From contig CM068325.1 of NCBI GenBank assembly GCA_034766995.1, forward strand, positions 9,226,768-9,290,767: 64,000 nucleotides of DNA, given 5' to 3'. Position numbers and translations under genes: made by a program. The stretch comes from Acanthacorydalis orientalis. Taxonomy: Eukaryota; Arthropoda; Insecta; Megaloptera; Corydalidae. The notes under the pieces were generated by a model. It had not been told where the DNA came from. It made no database searches and worked only from the letters and a program-made list of their open reading frames with translations. This document shows positions 51,987 through 63,790 of the stretch, piece after piece (within the stretch, counting starts at the first letter, position 1; each line of letters opens with the position of its first letter).

Positions 51987-54900
51987 TATATATATATATT
52001 CATATGTGATATGTGTAGTGTGTAAATCGGATTGGAGAGAGACGGCGGCGTGTTGTGTATTTTCAATCGAAATTCGAATCTGTGCGCGCGTGTGTCTGCG
52101 GATATTGTTCATTCGATAATCAATCGACGGAACAGCGTGATTTCTAGTGCATTTTCATGAAACGAACGCATATCTGTTGACAGATCCCGGCGATTATGGA
52201 AATCGCCGCACGTCGCCATCGGCTGCGTCTTCGGAGACAGTCGCGCGGCTCAACCGAACGGACGTGGAGAATCTGACAGCTATGTGGGAGACTTGTGCAC
52301 ATTTCGACGCTGGGAAAACGTCCGGCGAAACGTGCGGACGTTGCCGGCGAACTCAGGTGGGTCACGTTTCTCTCTCTCGATTTCATTTTCGCTCAGTGTG
52401 TCCGATACGGCGGCGGTCGTGTCTTGTGTCTCGTGTGTAAATTAAGATCTGCGGTCTACGTCCGACGACCGGTCTCGGGCGACGAGACCGCGCGGCCGAA
52501 CGGATCGTTCGGCCGTTGCGTTTTGCACGGCCGTTCGTGTCACCCGCGCGTCGCGCTGAAAAAAACAGCGTTTTCCGCGAGTGCTCCACTGGTTGCATAG
52601 CGCCTGGATGCACAGGCGTACCGTGTGTTTTTTTTCTCTCCACGGTCAGATCGGCGTTTCCACTTTCAAACGTGTTGTCGTATCGCACGGATGTCGAACG
52701 AGCGCTATGTCGACCGTTACGATTTGTTGCTATTCGTTTCGGTGTTGCACGCGGTGCCGTTTCGTTTGAATAATGTAGCTGAATTCGCACACACGTGCGA
52801 ATGCTGTTCGCGGGGCGGTCGCGGGCGGCGTTGTTCCGGCGATCGTTTCGAATTAGAAACGGATCCGCCCGGACGATTTCGCTCGACCGGCCTCCTATAA
52901 CGTTCCTTATTCTGACAGTCCGTCTCTCGTTTCAGATCATCGGCGGCGGTCACCGAGCTCGATGCACCGGACGTGATTCCCGTCTGTAGAAGATCCGAAC
53001 GTGCGGCGTCCGAACCGTCGACGGGGCGACGTCGGAGACGCATCCCTGCGGCCAGGGATCAGAATTCGGCCGCAGTATTTCCTGCTTGTCGTACGAGGCG
53101 ACTAAAAGGACGTGGCGTGTGGATGAGACCGTGTGCGTGGGCGTGTGTGTGTGCGCGATGGGCTGTCGTAAATCCGCGTCGTGTTTCCGGTCGGTTCCGC
53201 GTTTTTTTTTGTTGTTTTCCGCTTCGGCAGCGGATGTCGGTCCGTCGCTTCGCCCTGAAGCGACGAAGATCTGGCACGCGCGTCTAGATCTCGGTTCCGG
53301 ATCATCGAGGGAACGACGGACGCTGCTGGCGTTGCTGACGAGTACGCGGTATGTTCTTCAGAGTACGAGGAGTGTGTTTTAAGCATTGTTGTGTTTTATT
53401 TTATGTGATTTTCAGCTCGGTCGAAACACGAACGTCCTCCCCATACCATTCTTCGAATACTCTATCAGTTCTGTAGATTTCATTCAATTTTTAAATTTAA
53501 CTGATTTTCACATAATGTTTTTTTTTTAATTCTTTGCTGATCCGTTTCAAGCATTCGATTAGATCATCGTTCAGTCGGAACATCGGCGTGGGTGAGGCGA
53601 CGAGCTCTCGGCCGGGCCGGCCGGCAGTCAGTCATGTAAATTGTTTGCGTTCGCTTTTCACGAAGATTAATGTAGATTTCATTTCGTGTAGTTTGTAGTT
53701 ATTTACCTTTTTTTTGAAAAATAAGTGAATTCCTTTCACTGTTCAGAGTAGTTTCGATTAAGTTCATTTCGCGTCCTCCCACCCACCTACGGTTCCTGTT
53801 GAGGCCCTCCCTGTGTAGTTATCCTGCTCGTGTGTTCGTCGAGGAGCAGGTGTCGAGGCAGCAATGTGTTCACCGCAAATCGAGCAGGATATCCGTCGAT
53901 GGTTTTGTGTGTTCAGCGGGGGAGGCGCGAACGTCGCGAGACAAAGTGCGATTCGATCATGATTCTAGACATCCACGTGCTCGTCCAGGTCCCCGGATTC
54001 ATAGTCGAGAGTCGGGCGTCGGATTACAATCGTGTTCGGAAATCGTCTCTCTGTTCGAATTTCGATCCGGTCGATTGAATACTTTTCTAAATTTTCATTG
54101 GTGAGCTCGTCGTCACACTTGTTCCGGTGGGTCGGCGGGACGTTGCGGCATCGTGCGGACGATCGGCGGTTCGCCGTCGACACCGTACTTGTGCCTGTAC
54201 GCACACTGGGGTGTGGTGCTAGCGCCGGCAGTAATTTATAGTCGTTGATGTCCACGCATCGTTCAGTCGGAACATCGGCGTGGGTGAGGCGATGAGCTCT
54301 CGGCCGGGCTGCGCGGCGTACGTCGCGCGCCGTCCGGCCGGCAGTCAGTCATTCCTCACGAGAGGCCGTCGGGTTTAGCTGTAAATTCGTGAGTTGTGTT
54401 CGCTTTGAGACACCGCGTTCGTATGTTGACAGGCAACGGTCGTCTGTGAATAGCACCGCAAAACTGTAAATGTTTTTCAAAAGTTCAGCATTTTCATCAA
54501 ATGTAACTCTCTTCGTGTCAGACGAAGAGAGTCGATCGAATCAGCAGTCTTTGTCGCGTGCCGTTCGTGATTCGATGGCGAACGCCATGTCTAACCATGT
54601 TTCTTTCCAGCCTAGGTACTTCCCAGCAGCGCATCCTGAATTCCTTCTCGTACCGTTCGTCCGTCTATCACGCCGGCTCGGTTCGGTCCGTCGGTTCGCC
54701 GGTTCGGTACCCGCTGCCGATCGCGTTCACAAAAAACGACTCGGAATCGTCCGTCCTTGTCGTTTTTTCAAAAATAACTCCGTTTCGCGTCCGTCTAAGA
54801 CAGAGTGATTTTTCTATATTTACTTTTGTGTGTGCGCGAAAAGTAGTGAAACACCGAGTGTCGTTCGAACCTTCGAGTGCGTCCTGGACCTCCTGTCCAG

Positions 54901-55990
54901 GTGGCCCGCACGGTCGCGCGCGCGTCGAGGCTCTGCAGGAGGGAGGCACCCGGGAGTGCTTGCTTGCTTCCTGATTATCAGACCGGACGTACGACCGTCC
55001 GGCTGCATATATCAGTACAGTAGTAGATCCGTTGTGTGGTTCCTGTTCGAGACGGCGATGGAGGCAGAGAGTGAAGAAAGAGCGCGTCGCACTCAATCAC
55101 AAGTTTAGTATGTCTGTATTTTTTGCAGGTGAAGAGGGGTTAATTAAGCATTATTAGAACTGTTCATTGTCGCGGATATTTTTCGTATGTTAGCTTTGAA
55201 CTCGCGTTTTTCTCTCGTGCTAGGGGTTTCAGTCGCGCATCGAAAAGGGAGGGACTCGTCGTCTGGAGTAGTCTCGCCTAAGCGTCTAGCGTATAAGAGA
55301 CGTTGCGACTCCCGACGGTGGAACGGCAGGGCGTGACCTGCCCCGGCACCCGTGCTGTCGATGCGGACACTCGCCTCAGTGGTCGCGCTGTTGAACGATC
55401 CCCGCGCCAGCGCTCTTGTCGTCGAGCGGTCACCGTCCCTGTCCGACCATCGGCCGGATGAAAAGATATCGGCGACGAATGCAGGGGCGGGCCGGTCGCC
55501 GAACGATCGTGTGTCGGCCGGCCCGCAGTCCGACGTTTCTTAGAAATGTCCACTAGCTCAGGTCACTCTCGATCATATCCGATACGGGCTGTTTTAAACC
55601 CTAGACAGTCTGCTCGCAGAGCCGAGATCGAAAGGCAACAAAAGGGGCTCTGGAATACCGACGCGGTGCGATCGGATCTCATTCCCGGTGGTGTCCCACG
55701 CCGGGGTGCGTTTCGATCGCAACGCGTGTGTTCCGGTTCACTAGAGATTTGTATGTTCGACGGTTTCGGCTTCCTTCGTGGTTTTTTTTAGTCATTTACA
55801 TTTTGCAACCCGATCCTTCCGTTGACCGATCGGGTCACCCCCGCGAATCCGGCACGCTATCGATCCGTATCTAGCTGTGCATAAGAGGACACGTCCCGTA
55901 CCCGACCGCGGCTAAACTTAGCTTCAGTCAGAGCCTCGGGTGCAAATCAGGACCTGCGCGGTACCGTCGCCACGTTGTCTTTGGACGAAG
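51823..55990. other. CpG-rich region, no recognised protein
   Basis: Rich in CG dinucleotides, with many short overlapping frames on both strands that show no domain, no conserved spacing and strong arginine/serine bias, as expected of GC-rich non-coding DNA. It holds a compound (AT)(CA)(AT) microsatellite at 51947-51999, splice-like AG and GT sites, and duplicated blocks at 53565-53635 and 54258-54352. It may be leader exons and regulatory DNA of a gene transcribed to the right. Confidence 0.5.
53565..53635. repeat. GC-rich block duplicated at 54258-54352
   Basis: Both contain ATCGTTCAGTCGGAACATCG, GTGGGTGAGGCGA and CGGCCGGCAGTCAGTCAT in order. The second copy has about 25 extra bases (a CGCGGCGTACGTCGCGCG-type palindrome) before the last block. 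Separated by about 690 bp. Confidence 0.85.
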
Positions 55991-56087
55991 CGTGCGCTGG
56001 ACGGCGGCGGGAGGCCGGCCTCCCGTCCGTCCCCCATAGGTAGTCCGCAGGATTTAGGATTAGGATTAGGTTATTTTTTATTTAAAT

Positions 56088-56138
56088 GATTTTTAATTCA
56101 TATATGCTTGCATATTCATACATACACACATGTGCCCA

Positions 56139-56187
<49 letters not shown>

Positions 56188-56577
56188 ACATGTATATATG
56201 TTTACGTCTAACTTCATCTAAATAGTTGTTGCAGTTTTGCTAAGAGTTCGTATATTGGCTTAAAGGCAGTTTTGCTAACATTCAGTCAAAGTTTTTTTCT
56301 CTAATTACGTTTGGATGACAAAAAATTTTAATTTCATTACTTCATATCATGAAATTGTAAATACTTCAAAACGTATTTGTTTCATCACTTACTCGCGCCT
56401 ATTTACATATATTTAATTAACGTATGTAAATAATTAGCTCTTTTTGTGTGTGTTCGGTTGCATGACACACAGGCAAAATCGTTATTTTTAGTTTTAAGTT
56501 CTTAATTAGTTAGTAATTATTTAATTGATTTTTAATTCATGTATGCTTGCATATTCATACATACACACATGTGCCCA

Positions 56578-56609
<32 letters not shown>

Positions 56610-56862
56610 CATGTATATATGTTTACGTCTAACTTCATCTAAATATTTGTTGCAATTTTGCTAAGAGTTCGCATACAGGCTTACAGGTAGTTCTCACATT
56701 CATTTAAGTTTTTCTCTCTAGTTACGTTTGGCTGACAAAAAATTTTAATTTCATTACTTCATACCATGAAATTGTAAATACTTCAAAACGTATTTGTTTC
56801 ATCAATTACACATGCCCATTTGCATATTATTAATTAATATATGTAAATAATTACCTTTTTTG
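56088..56862. repeat. tandem duplication, about 439-bp step, with TA microsatellites
   Basis: GATTTTTAATTCAT, GCTTGCATATTCATACATACAC, a (TA)n tract (56143-56183; 56579-56604), GTTTACGTCTAACTTCATCTAAATA and a shared tail occur at 56088-56450 and again from 56527. A shorter, more diverged doublet follows (about 56870 and 57070, with TGTTCA and CTGAGTACT/CCGAGTACT motifs). No gene. Confidence 0.85.
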
Positions 56863-57089
56863 TTCAGTTCAGATTCAGATGTTCACGTTTGATTTAGATG
56901 TCATTTCATGAGTTGTGATCTGTGTTCAGTAATAATTTCTTTTATTAATTGTTATCAACGATGTTAAAATATCTGAGTACTAAGATACATACTGATTATA
57001 TCAGAGTGTTTTGTGGTAAATTGCTGTTCAAATCTAGCATGAAATGGGCCCTTTTGTATCAATCGAAATAAAAGATGACGTTTGGTTCA

Positions 57090-57293
57090 GATATCATTCC
57101 ATGTGTTGTTGTTTCAGTGTTCATTGATATATTTTTTTATTAATTCTCGTCAGTTATGTTGGAGGATCCGAGTACTGGGTTCTGTACTAAATACATCTGA
57201 GCATGTGGTGTCAATATTTCATAAAAATCGAGCGAAGAAATCGTCCTGTATGTCCGTGATAACTTTTAATTGAGATGGAAATATTTATATGTC

Positions 57294-57331
<38 letters not shown>

Positions 57332-58600
57332 TTTGCATAAAATCAAAATAATCAAGTAGTCAAGTTAGTTTCTATTGGTTTTACTAGCATTTGTTCTAGA
57401 ACGTTCGACCGTAAATGTGTTTCAGAACCACTAGTGCAACGTCGAGCTGTTACGCGGACACACGGCATCGCGACGACAGTGAGACGGAAGATCGCGCACG
57501 CCTGCAGGGCGTATACTGTCTCTCGCTCGGAAACGTACGACGTTCGTTTGTTACCTAAACGTTTTCGGCGCGAAGCGCATACGAGGCCCGTTACCGAACG
57601 CCGGCGTTCATGTCGCTTCGGCGATTCGAAGCGATTGCGTAAGTCTGTTTCAGATTCACTTTTCGAATGTTACGAGACCGTTCCGTGCATGGGAATAAAT
57701 AGCGGCCGGTCGGCCGCGACGATTTCAGTTCGAAAGCGTCGGTCGTCGGCGTCGGTTGTTCGTCCATACGCTATCGAAGTTCACGTTCGCTTTGTTCGTC
57801 GTTTTCTATAGTTTCGATTGTCGCCGAATCCGTTCGTACGCTACTTGTTGTCAATCGTGTTCTATATCTCGTTTTGTATCGGTCACAACTGCGTGACGGA
57901 CCGCCACGGGCAAGTGTTAACGTTTCGCTTTTACTGTCGCCAAATGTCTGTAAGATGCGAGTGGGCCGGATGTGAATTACACTAAAGTGAGGAACAATCG
58001 TGCGGTTTAGATTATAATACACGAACGAAGAGGACGAAGTGATTCTCTCCGCCGCCACGACCTCGACACTCGACGTCGCAGCGACGACCTCCTCGTCCGA
58101 CGTAGACGCCCGGATCCCGTCGTGCGAGGTCGCCGCGCCTCCAGGACCTCTGTTCCGTCCGCGCGCAATCATCGAAAATCGTGGAAAGAGTCCCGGAGAT
58201 AGGCGATCGAACGCCCATTCGGACGGCGCACAGCAATGTACATTTTTTGACTTTCGTTTTCGAAGACGATCACGAACATAACGACGTCTAGAAAACTTCG
58301 AAGAAGATCCGTCGCGCCGGACAATTCAGCGCCCTCTCTGACGATCCGTAACATTTCACGTTTCGCCGACGCTCGCCTATGATCGCTTTGAACGAACGCC
58401 GCGAAACCGTCGAGTTCTATCCACGGCCGCGGTCGATCGGCGCGCAATTCTGATAAGGGAACCGCGCATCGGATAGAGGATCGTCGTACAATGACAACGT
58501 CGTCGATCCGTCATTCGTCTCGAGCTTACATAAATTCTTGTTATCCGACAACGGGCGTTATTCGGCGTCTGGCGTCGACAGCTTCGCGTTGCATCGGCCC
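57090..58600. other. mixed AT-rich then CpG-rich DNA, no recognised protein
   Basis: A TA microsatellite lies at 57297-57328. From about 57430 the base composition turns CpG-rich, with short frames on both strands and no domain. Probably upstream regulatory DNA of the promoter at 58608. Confidence 0.45.
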
Positions 58601-58607
58601 GATCGGG

Positions 58608-58614
58608 TATATAA
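58608..58614 (+). promoter_or_regulatory. candidate TATA box (TATATAA)
   Basis: TATATAA stands alone in CpG-rich sequence (GGGTATATAACGAGCG), with a pyrimidine/CA start-like TCTCAAGC about 28 bases downstream. The segment to 58929 would be a first exon. Confidence 0.45.
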
Positions 58615-58926
58615 CGAGCGCGTCGACCACCGTCTGATTCTCAAGCGATTACCGTTCATCGGTGCGGGAACGTCGTCCGCGTCCCGCGACCTGTGTCCGT
58701 GAAGTGAGTGCCGCGCGACGAGGGGCGTCCGCGCGCGTCGAGGCCGCCAGTCCGGCGCGTCGCAACCGGACCGTCCGATCGCTCTGTCCGTCGTTCGAGC
58801 CGATCCGTGCACGTCGGCGCGTCCAGTTGGGAATAGAAGCCGGCCACGCTCACGTCGTCCGAGCACCCAACCGCACGAGTTGAGATCGTTACGGAGGACA
58901 CACCTCTTCGGACACGGGATTTCGTA

Positions 58927-58935
58927 CAGGTGAGC
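58927..58935 (+). promoter_or_regulatory. candidate 5' splice site
   Basis: CAG followed by GTGAGC (GT at 58930-58931) is close to the consensus donor. AT-rich minisatellite begins 50 bases later. An acceptor-like pyrimidine-rich stretch ending TTCGCAG is at 62851-62857, on the far side of that array. Confidence 0.45.
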
Positions 58936-58979
58936 GCACGGACACCGTGGCGTGCGACGCGAACTCAGATCGCTCGTGT

Positions 58980-61900
58980 TAATTTAGTTTAGGTAGCATA
59001 TTTATTTCATAGATTTATTTCACAATTTATTTCATAGCTTAATTATTTTAAAGCTTAATTATTTCATGATTATTTATTTGTTTATTTATCTCGTAGCTTA
59101 ATTCATTCCTAGTCCATTTAGTACATAGCAAATTATTTAATAGTTTATTTATTTCGCAGTTTATTTATTTCGTAGCTTATTTTCTCCCTTAATTATTCAT
59201 TACCTTGATTATTTCCTTATTTATTATATAACTTCAATTTTTCCCAGTTTATTTATTTCATATCTTAATTATTTCCTAGTTTATTTATTACATAGCTTCA
59301 TTATTTTAAAGCTTAATTATTTCATGATTATTTATTTGTTTATTTATCTCGTAGCTCAATTCATTCCTAGTCCATTTAGTACATAGCAAATTATTTAATA
59401 GTTTATTTATTTCGCAGTTTATTTATTTCGTAGCTTATTTTGTCCCTTAATTATTCATTACCTTGATTATTTCCTTATTTATTATATAACTTCAATTTTT
59501 CCCAGTTTATTTATTTCATAGCTTAATTATTTCCTAGTTTATTTATTACATAGCTTCATTATTTTAAAGCTTAATTATTTCATGATTATTTATTTGTTTA
59601 TTTATCTCGTAGCTCAATTCATTCCTAGTCCATTTAGTACATAGCAAATTATTTAATAGTTTATTTATTTCGCAGTTTATTTATTTCGTAGCTTATTTTC
59701 TCCCTTAATTATTCATTACCTTGATTATTTCCTTATTTATTATATAACTTCAATTTTTCGCAGTTTATTTATTTCATAGCTTAATTATTTCCTAGTTTAT
59801 TTATTACATAGCAAATTATTTCATAGATTATTTATTTCATAGTTTATTACATTGCTTATTTATTTCGCAGTTTATTTATTTCAAAGCTCATTTTTTCCCT
59901 AATTTATTTATTACATTGATTAATTATTTCATAGCTTAATTATTTCCTAGTTTATTTCATAGTTTATTACATTATTTCCTTATTTATTTATTTCATAGCT
60001 TCATTACTTCTTAGCTAATTATTTTTTAGCTTAATTATTTCCTAGTTTATTTATTACATATTTTCATTATTTCATAGCTTGTTTAGTACATCGTTTATTT
60101 CGCAATTTATTTCATAGCTTATTTTTTCCCTAATTTATTTATTACATTGATTAATTATTTCCTTATTTATTACATAACTTCAATATTTCGTAGCTTATTT
60201 ATTTCATAGCTTATTTCCTAGTTTATTTATTACATTATTTCCTTATTTATTTATTACATAACTTCAATATTTCACAGTTTATATATTTCATAGCTTAATT
60301 ATTTCCTAGTTTATTTATTACATAGCAAATTATTTCATAGATTATTTATTTCATAGTTTATTACATTGCTTATTTATTTCGCAGTTTATTTATTTCAAAG
60401 CTCATTTTTTCCCTAATTTATTTATTACATTGATTAATTATTTCATAGCTTAATTATTTCCTAGTTTATTTCATAGTTTATTACATTATTTCCTTATTTA
60501 TTTATTTCATAGCTTCATTACTTCTTAGCTAATTATTTTTTAGCTTAATTATTTCCTAGTTTATTTATTACATATTTTCATTATTTCATAGCTTGTTTAG
60601 TACATCGTTTATTTCGCAATTTATTTCATAGCTTATTTTTTCCCTAATTTATTTATTACATTGATTAATTATTTCCTTATTTATTACATAACTTCAATAT
60701 TTCGTAGCTTATTTATTTCATAGCTTATTTCCTAGTTTATTTATTACATTATTTCCTTATTTATTTATTACATAACTTCAATATTTCACAGTTTATATAT
60801 TTCATAGCTTAATTATTTCCTAGTTTATTTATTACATAGCTTCATTATTTCCCAGCTTGTTTATTGCCTAGTTTATTTATTTCGCAGTTTATTTATTTCA
60901 TACCTAATTTTTTCCCTAATTTATTTATTACATATTTAGCTTCATTATTTCATAGCTTAACTATTTCCCAGTTTATTTCATAGATTATTTATTTCATGGT
61001 TTGTTTATTACCTAGTTTATTTATTTCGAAGCTTATTTATTTCATAGCTTATTTTTTCCCTAATTTATTTATTACATTGATTAATTACTTCCTTATTTAT
61101 TTATTTATTACATAACTTGATTATTTCCTAGTTTATTTATTACATAATTTCAATACTTCACAGTTTATTTATTTCATAGCCTAATTATTTCATAGATTAT
61201 CTATTTCACAGCTTGTTTATTACACAGTTTATTTCGCAGTTTATTTATTTCATGTTTTATTTTTTCCCTAAATTATTTATTACATTGATGATTTATTTCC
61301 TAGTTTATTTATTACATAGCCTAATTATTTCATAGATTATTTATTTCATAGCTTTTTTCCCTAAATTATTTATGACATTGATTATTTATTTCCTAGTTTA
61401 TTTATTACATAGCTCATTTTTTTCCTAATTTATTTATTACATTGATTAATTACTTCCTTATTTATTTATTTTACATAAATTCAATATTTCCTAGTTTATT
61501 TAATTCATAGTTTATTACCTAGTTTATTTCGAAGCTTATTTATTTCAAGTCTTATTTTTTCCCTAATTCATTTATTACATTGATGAATTATTTCCTAGTT
61601 TATTTATTACATAGCTTATTTTTTCCTAATTTATTTATTACATTGATTAATTACTTCCTTATTTATTTATTACATAAATTCAATATTTCATAGTTTGTTT
61701 ATTTCATAGTTTGTTTATTTCATAGTTTGTTTATTTCATAGTTTGTTTATTTCATAGTTTGTTTATTTCATAGTTTGTTTATTTCATAGTTTATTTATTT
61801 CGCAGTTTATTTATTTCATGTTTTATTTTTCCCTAAATTATTTATGACATTGATTAATTATTTCCTAGTTTATTTATTACATAGCCTAATTATTTCATAG

Positions 61901-62850
61901 ATTATTTATTTCATAGCTTTTTTCCCTAATTTATTTATTACATTGATTAATTACTTCCTTATTTATTTATTACATAAATTCAATATTTCGTAGTTTATTT
62001 ATTTCATAGTTTGTTTATTACCTAGTTTATTTATTACATTGATTAATTACTTCCTTATTTATTTATTTATTACATAAATTCAATATTTCGCAGTTTGTTT
62101 ATTTCATGTTTTATTTTCCCTAAATTATTTATGACATTGATTATTTATTTCCTAGTTTATTTATTACATAGCTCATTTTTTTCCTAATTTATTTATTACA
62201 TTGATTAATTACTTCCTTATTTATTTATTTATTACATAAATTCAATATTTCGTAGTTTTTCATAGTTTGTTTATTTCATAGTTTGTTTATTTCATAGTTT
62301 GTTTATTTCATAGTTTGTTTATTTCATAGTTTGTTTTTTCATGTTTTATTTTCCCTAAATTATTTATGACATTGATTATTTCCTAGTTTATTTATTACAT
62401 AGCTCATTTTTTTCCTAATTTATTTATTACATTGATTAATTACTTCCTTATTTATTTATTACATAAATTCAATATTTCGTAGTTTATTTAATTCATAGTT
62501 TGTTTATTACCTAGTTTATTTATTTCGCAGTTTATTTATTTCATGTCTTAATTTTTCCCTAAATTATCTATGACATTGATGAATTATTTCTTAGTTTATT
62601 TATTACGTAGCCTAATTATTTCATAGATTATTTATTTAATAGCTTGTTTATTGCACAGTTTATTTATTTCATGTCTTATTTTTTCCCTAATTCATTTATT
62701 ACATTGATTATTTCCTAGTTTACTTATTTCATAGATTATTTATTACATAGTTTGTTTATTTCATAGATTAATTATTTCCTAGTTTATTTATTACATATCT
62801 TCATTATTTCTTAGCTAATTATTTCTCAGCTTCATTAATTCCTATTTTAA
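58980..62850. repeat. 3.9-kb TTTATTTATTTC minisatellite
   Basis: Built from words such as TTTATTTATTTCATAG, TTTATTTATTACATAG and TTAATTATTTCCTAG, 14-16 bases each. Higher-order structure is visible: three copies of a unit of about 259 bp (from about 59042, 59301 and 59560), and two copies of a block of about 509 bp (from about 59812 and 60321). Pure runs of TTTGTTTATTTCATAG lie at 61690-61790 and 62250-62330. All three frames are closed by frequent TAA and TAG. Confidence 0.95.
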
Positions 62851-62857
62851 TTCGCAG

Positions 62858-63236
62858 ATGTCGAGTGTCGCGTCCGAACCGTGAAAAAGGCGGAATTTTC
62901 GCTCGCCTACACGAACGCTAGCGACGTCGAAGGACGGAGCGTCCTCTCTGTCCGGTAGATGCGCCAAGAGGTGCGTGTTTCAGAGTCGTTCGAAACGACG
63001 CACGACGCCCGAACGATTCTCTCGCCATCCGACGCGCTCCCGCTCAGCTCGATTCCGGAGCCGTATAGCGCGGCCGTACTGTACCGGTTGGACAGTAAGA
63101 TCTCCGCATCTAGGATTTCTGTTCCGTCCGAGCTCGTGTATCTCAATCCGCGTCGATCCATTTTATAATTTCAAACCATGGACAAAATGAAATTATAAAA
63201 GAAGAATTCAAAAAGAAATTATTATTCGCAGTCACG
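62858..63236. other. possible second exon and spacer
   Basis: GC-rich DNA after the acceptor-like site. The first ATG gives only an 8-codon frame. A partial copy of the following 122-bp unit (CCGCATCTAGGATTTCTG) is present at about 63106. Confidence 0.4.
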
Positions 63237-63790
63237 ACCTGGTCGTCCGAATTCTCCGCCTCTAGGATTTCTGTTCCGTCCGTGTTCGTCTCCGGCACGA
63301 CTTCCCGGAGGAGGCGTCCGGTCGCGTCTGTGCAGAAGATTTCTCACAGACACCTTGGATTCCGTCGTCTGAATTTTCCGCATCTATGATTTCTGTTCCG
63401 TCCGTTCTTTTGTCCGGCACGCTCTCCCGGAGGAGGCGTCCGGTCGCGTCTGTGCAGAAGATTTCTCACAGACACCTTGGATCCCGTCGTCCGAATTTTC
63501 CGCATCTATGATTTCTGTTCCGTCCGTTCTTTTGTCCGGCACGCTCTCCCGGAGGAGGCGTCCGGTCGCGTCTGCGTAGAAGATTTCTCACAGACACCTT
63601 GGATCCCGTCGTCCGAATTTTCCGCATCTATGATTTCTGTTCCGTCCGTGCTCGTGTCCGGCACGCTCTCCCGGAGGAGTCGTCCGGTCGCGTCTGTGCA
63701 GAAGATTTCTCACAGACACCTTGGATCCCGTCGTCCGAATTTTCCGCATCTAGGATTTCTGTTTCGTCCGTGCTCGTGTCCGGCACGACT
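63237..63790. repeat. 122-bp tandem repeat, about 4.5 copies
   Basis: The junction ending GTCGTCCGAATTTTCCGC recurs at 63237, 63359, 63481, 63603 and 63725, exactly 122 bp apart. Units share CTCCCGGAGGAGGCGTCCGG and AGAAGATTTCTCACAGACACC. Because 122 is not a multiple of three, one frame reads a different peptide from each unit, so it is not a coding repeat. Confidence 0.95.

Noticed and set aside
52147..55553. Many 60-140 codon frames in the CpG-rich region
   Set aside because: They occur on both strands and overlap each other, are rich in Arg and Ser, and none has a domain or a matching splice pattern.
56050..56073. GGATTAGG-type repeats suggesting an internal insect telomere (TTAGG)
   Set aside because: The spacing is GGATTTA, GGATTA, GGATTA, GGTTA: only a few units, not clean TTAGG pentamers.
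63237..63790. CRISPR-like array
   Set aside because: Units of 122 bp are repeated over their whole length, with no unique spacers, in a eukaryotic genome. The same holds for the 81-bp array at 49858.
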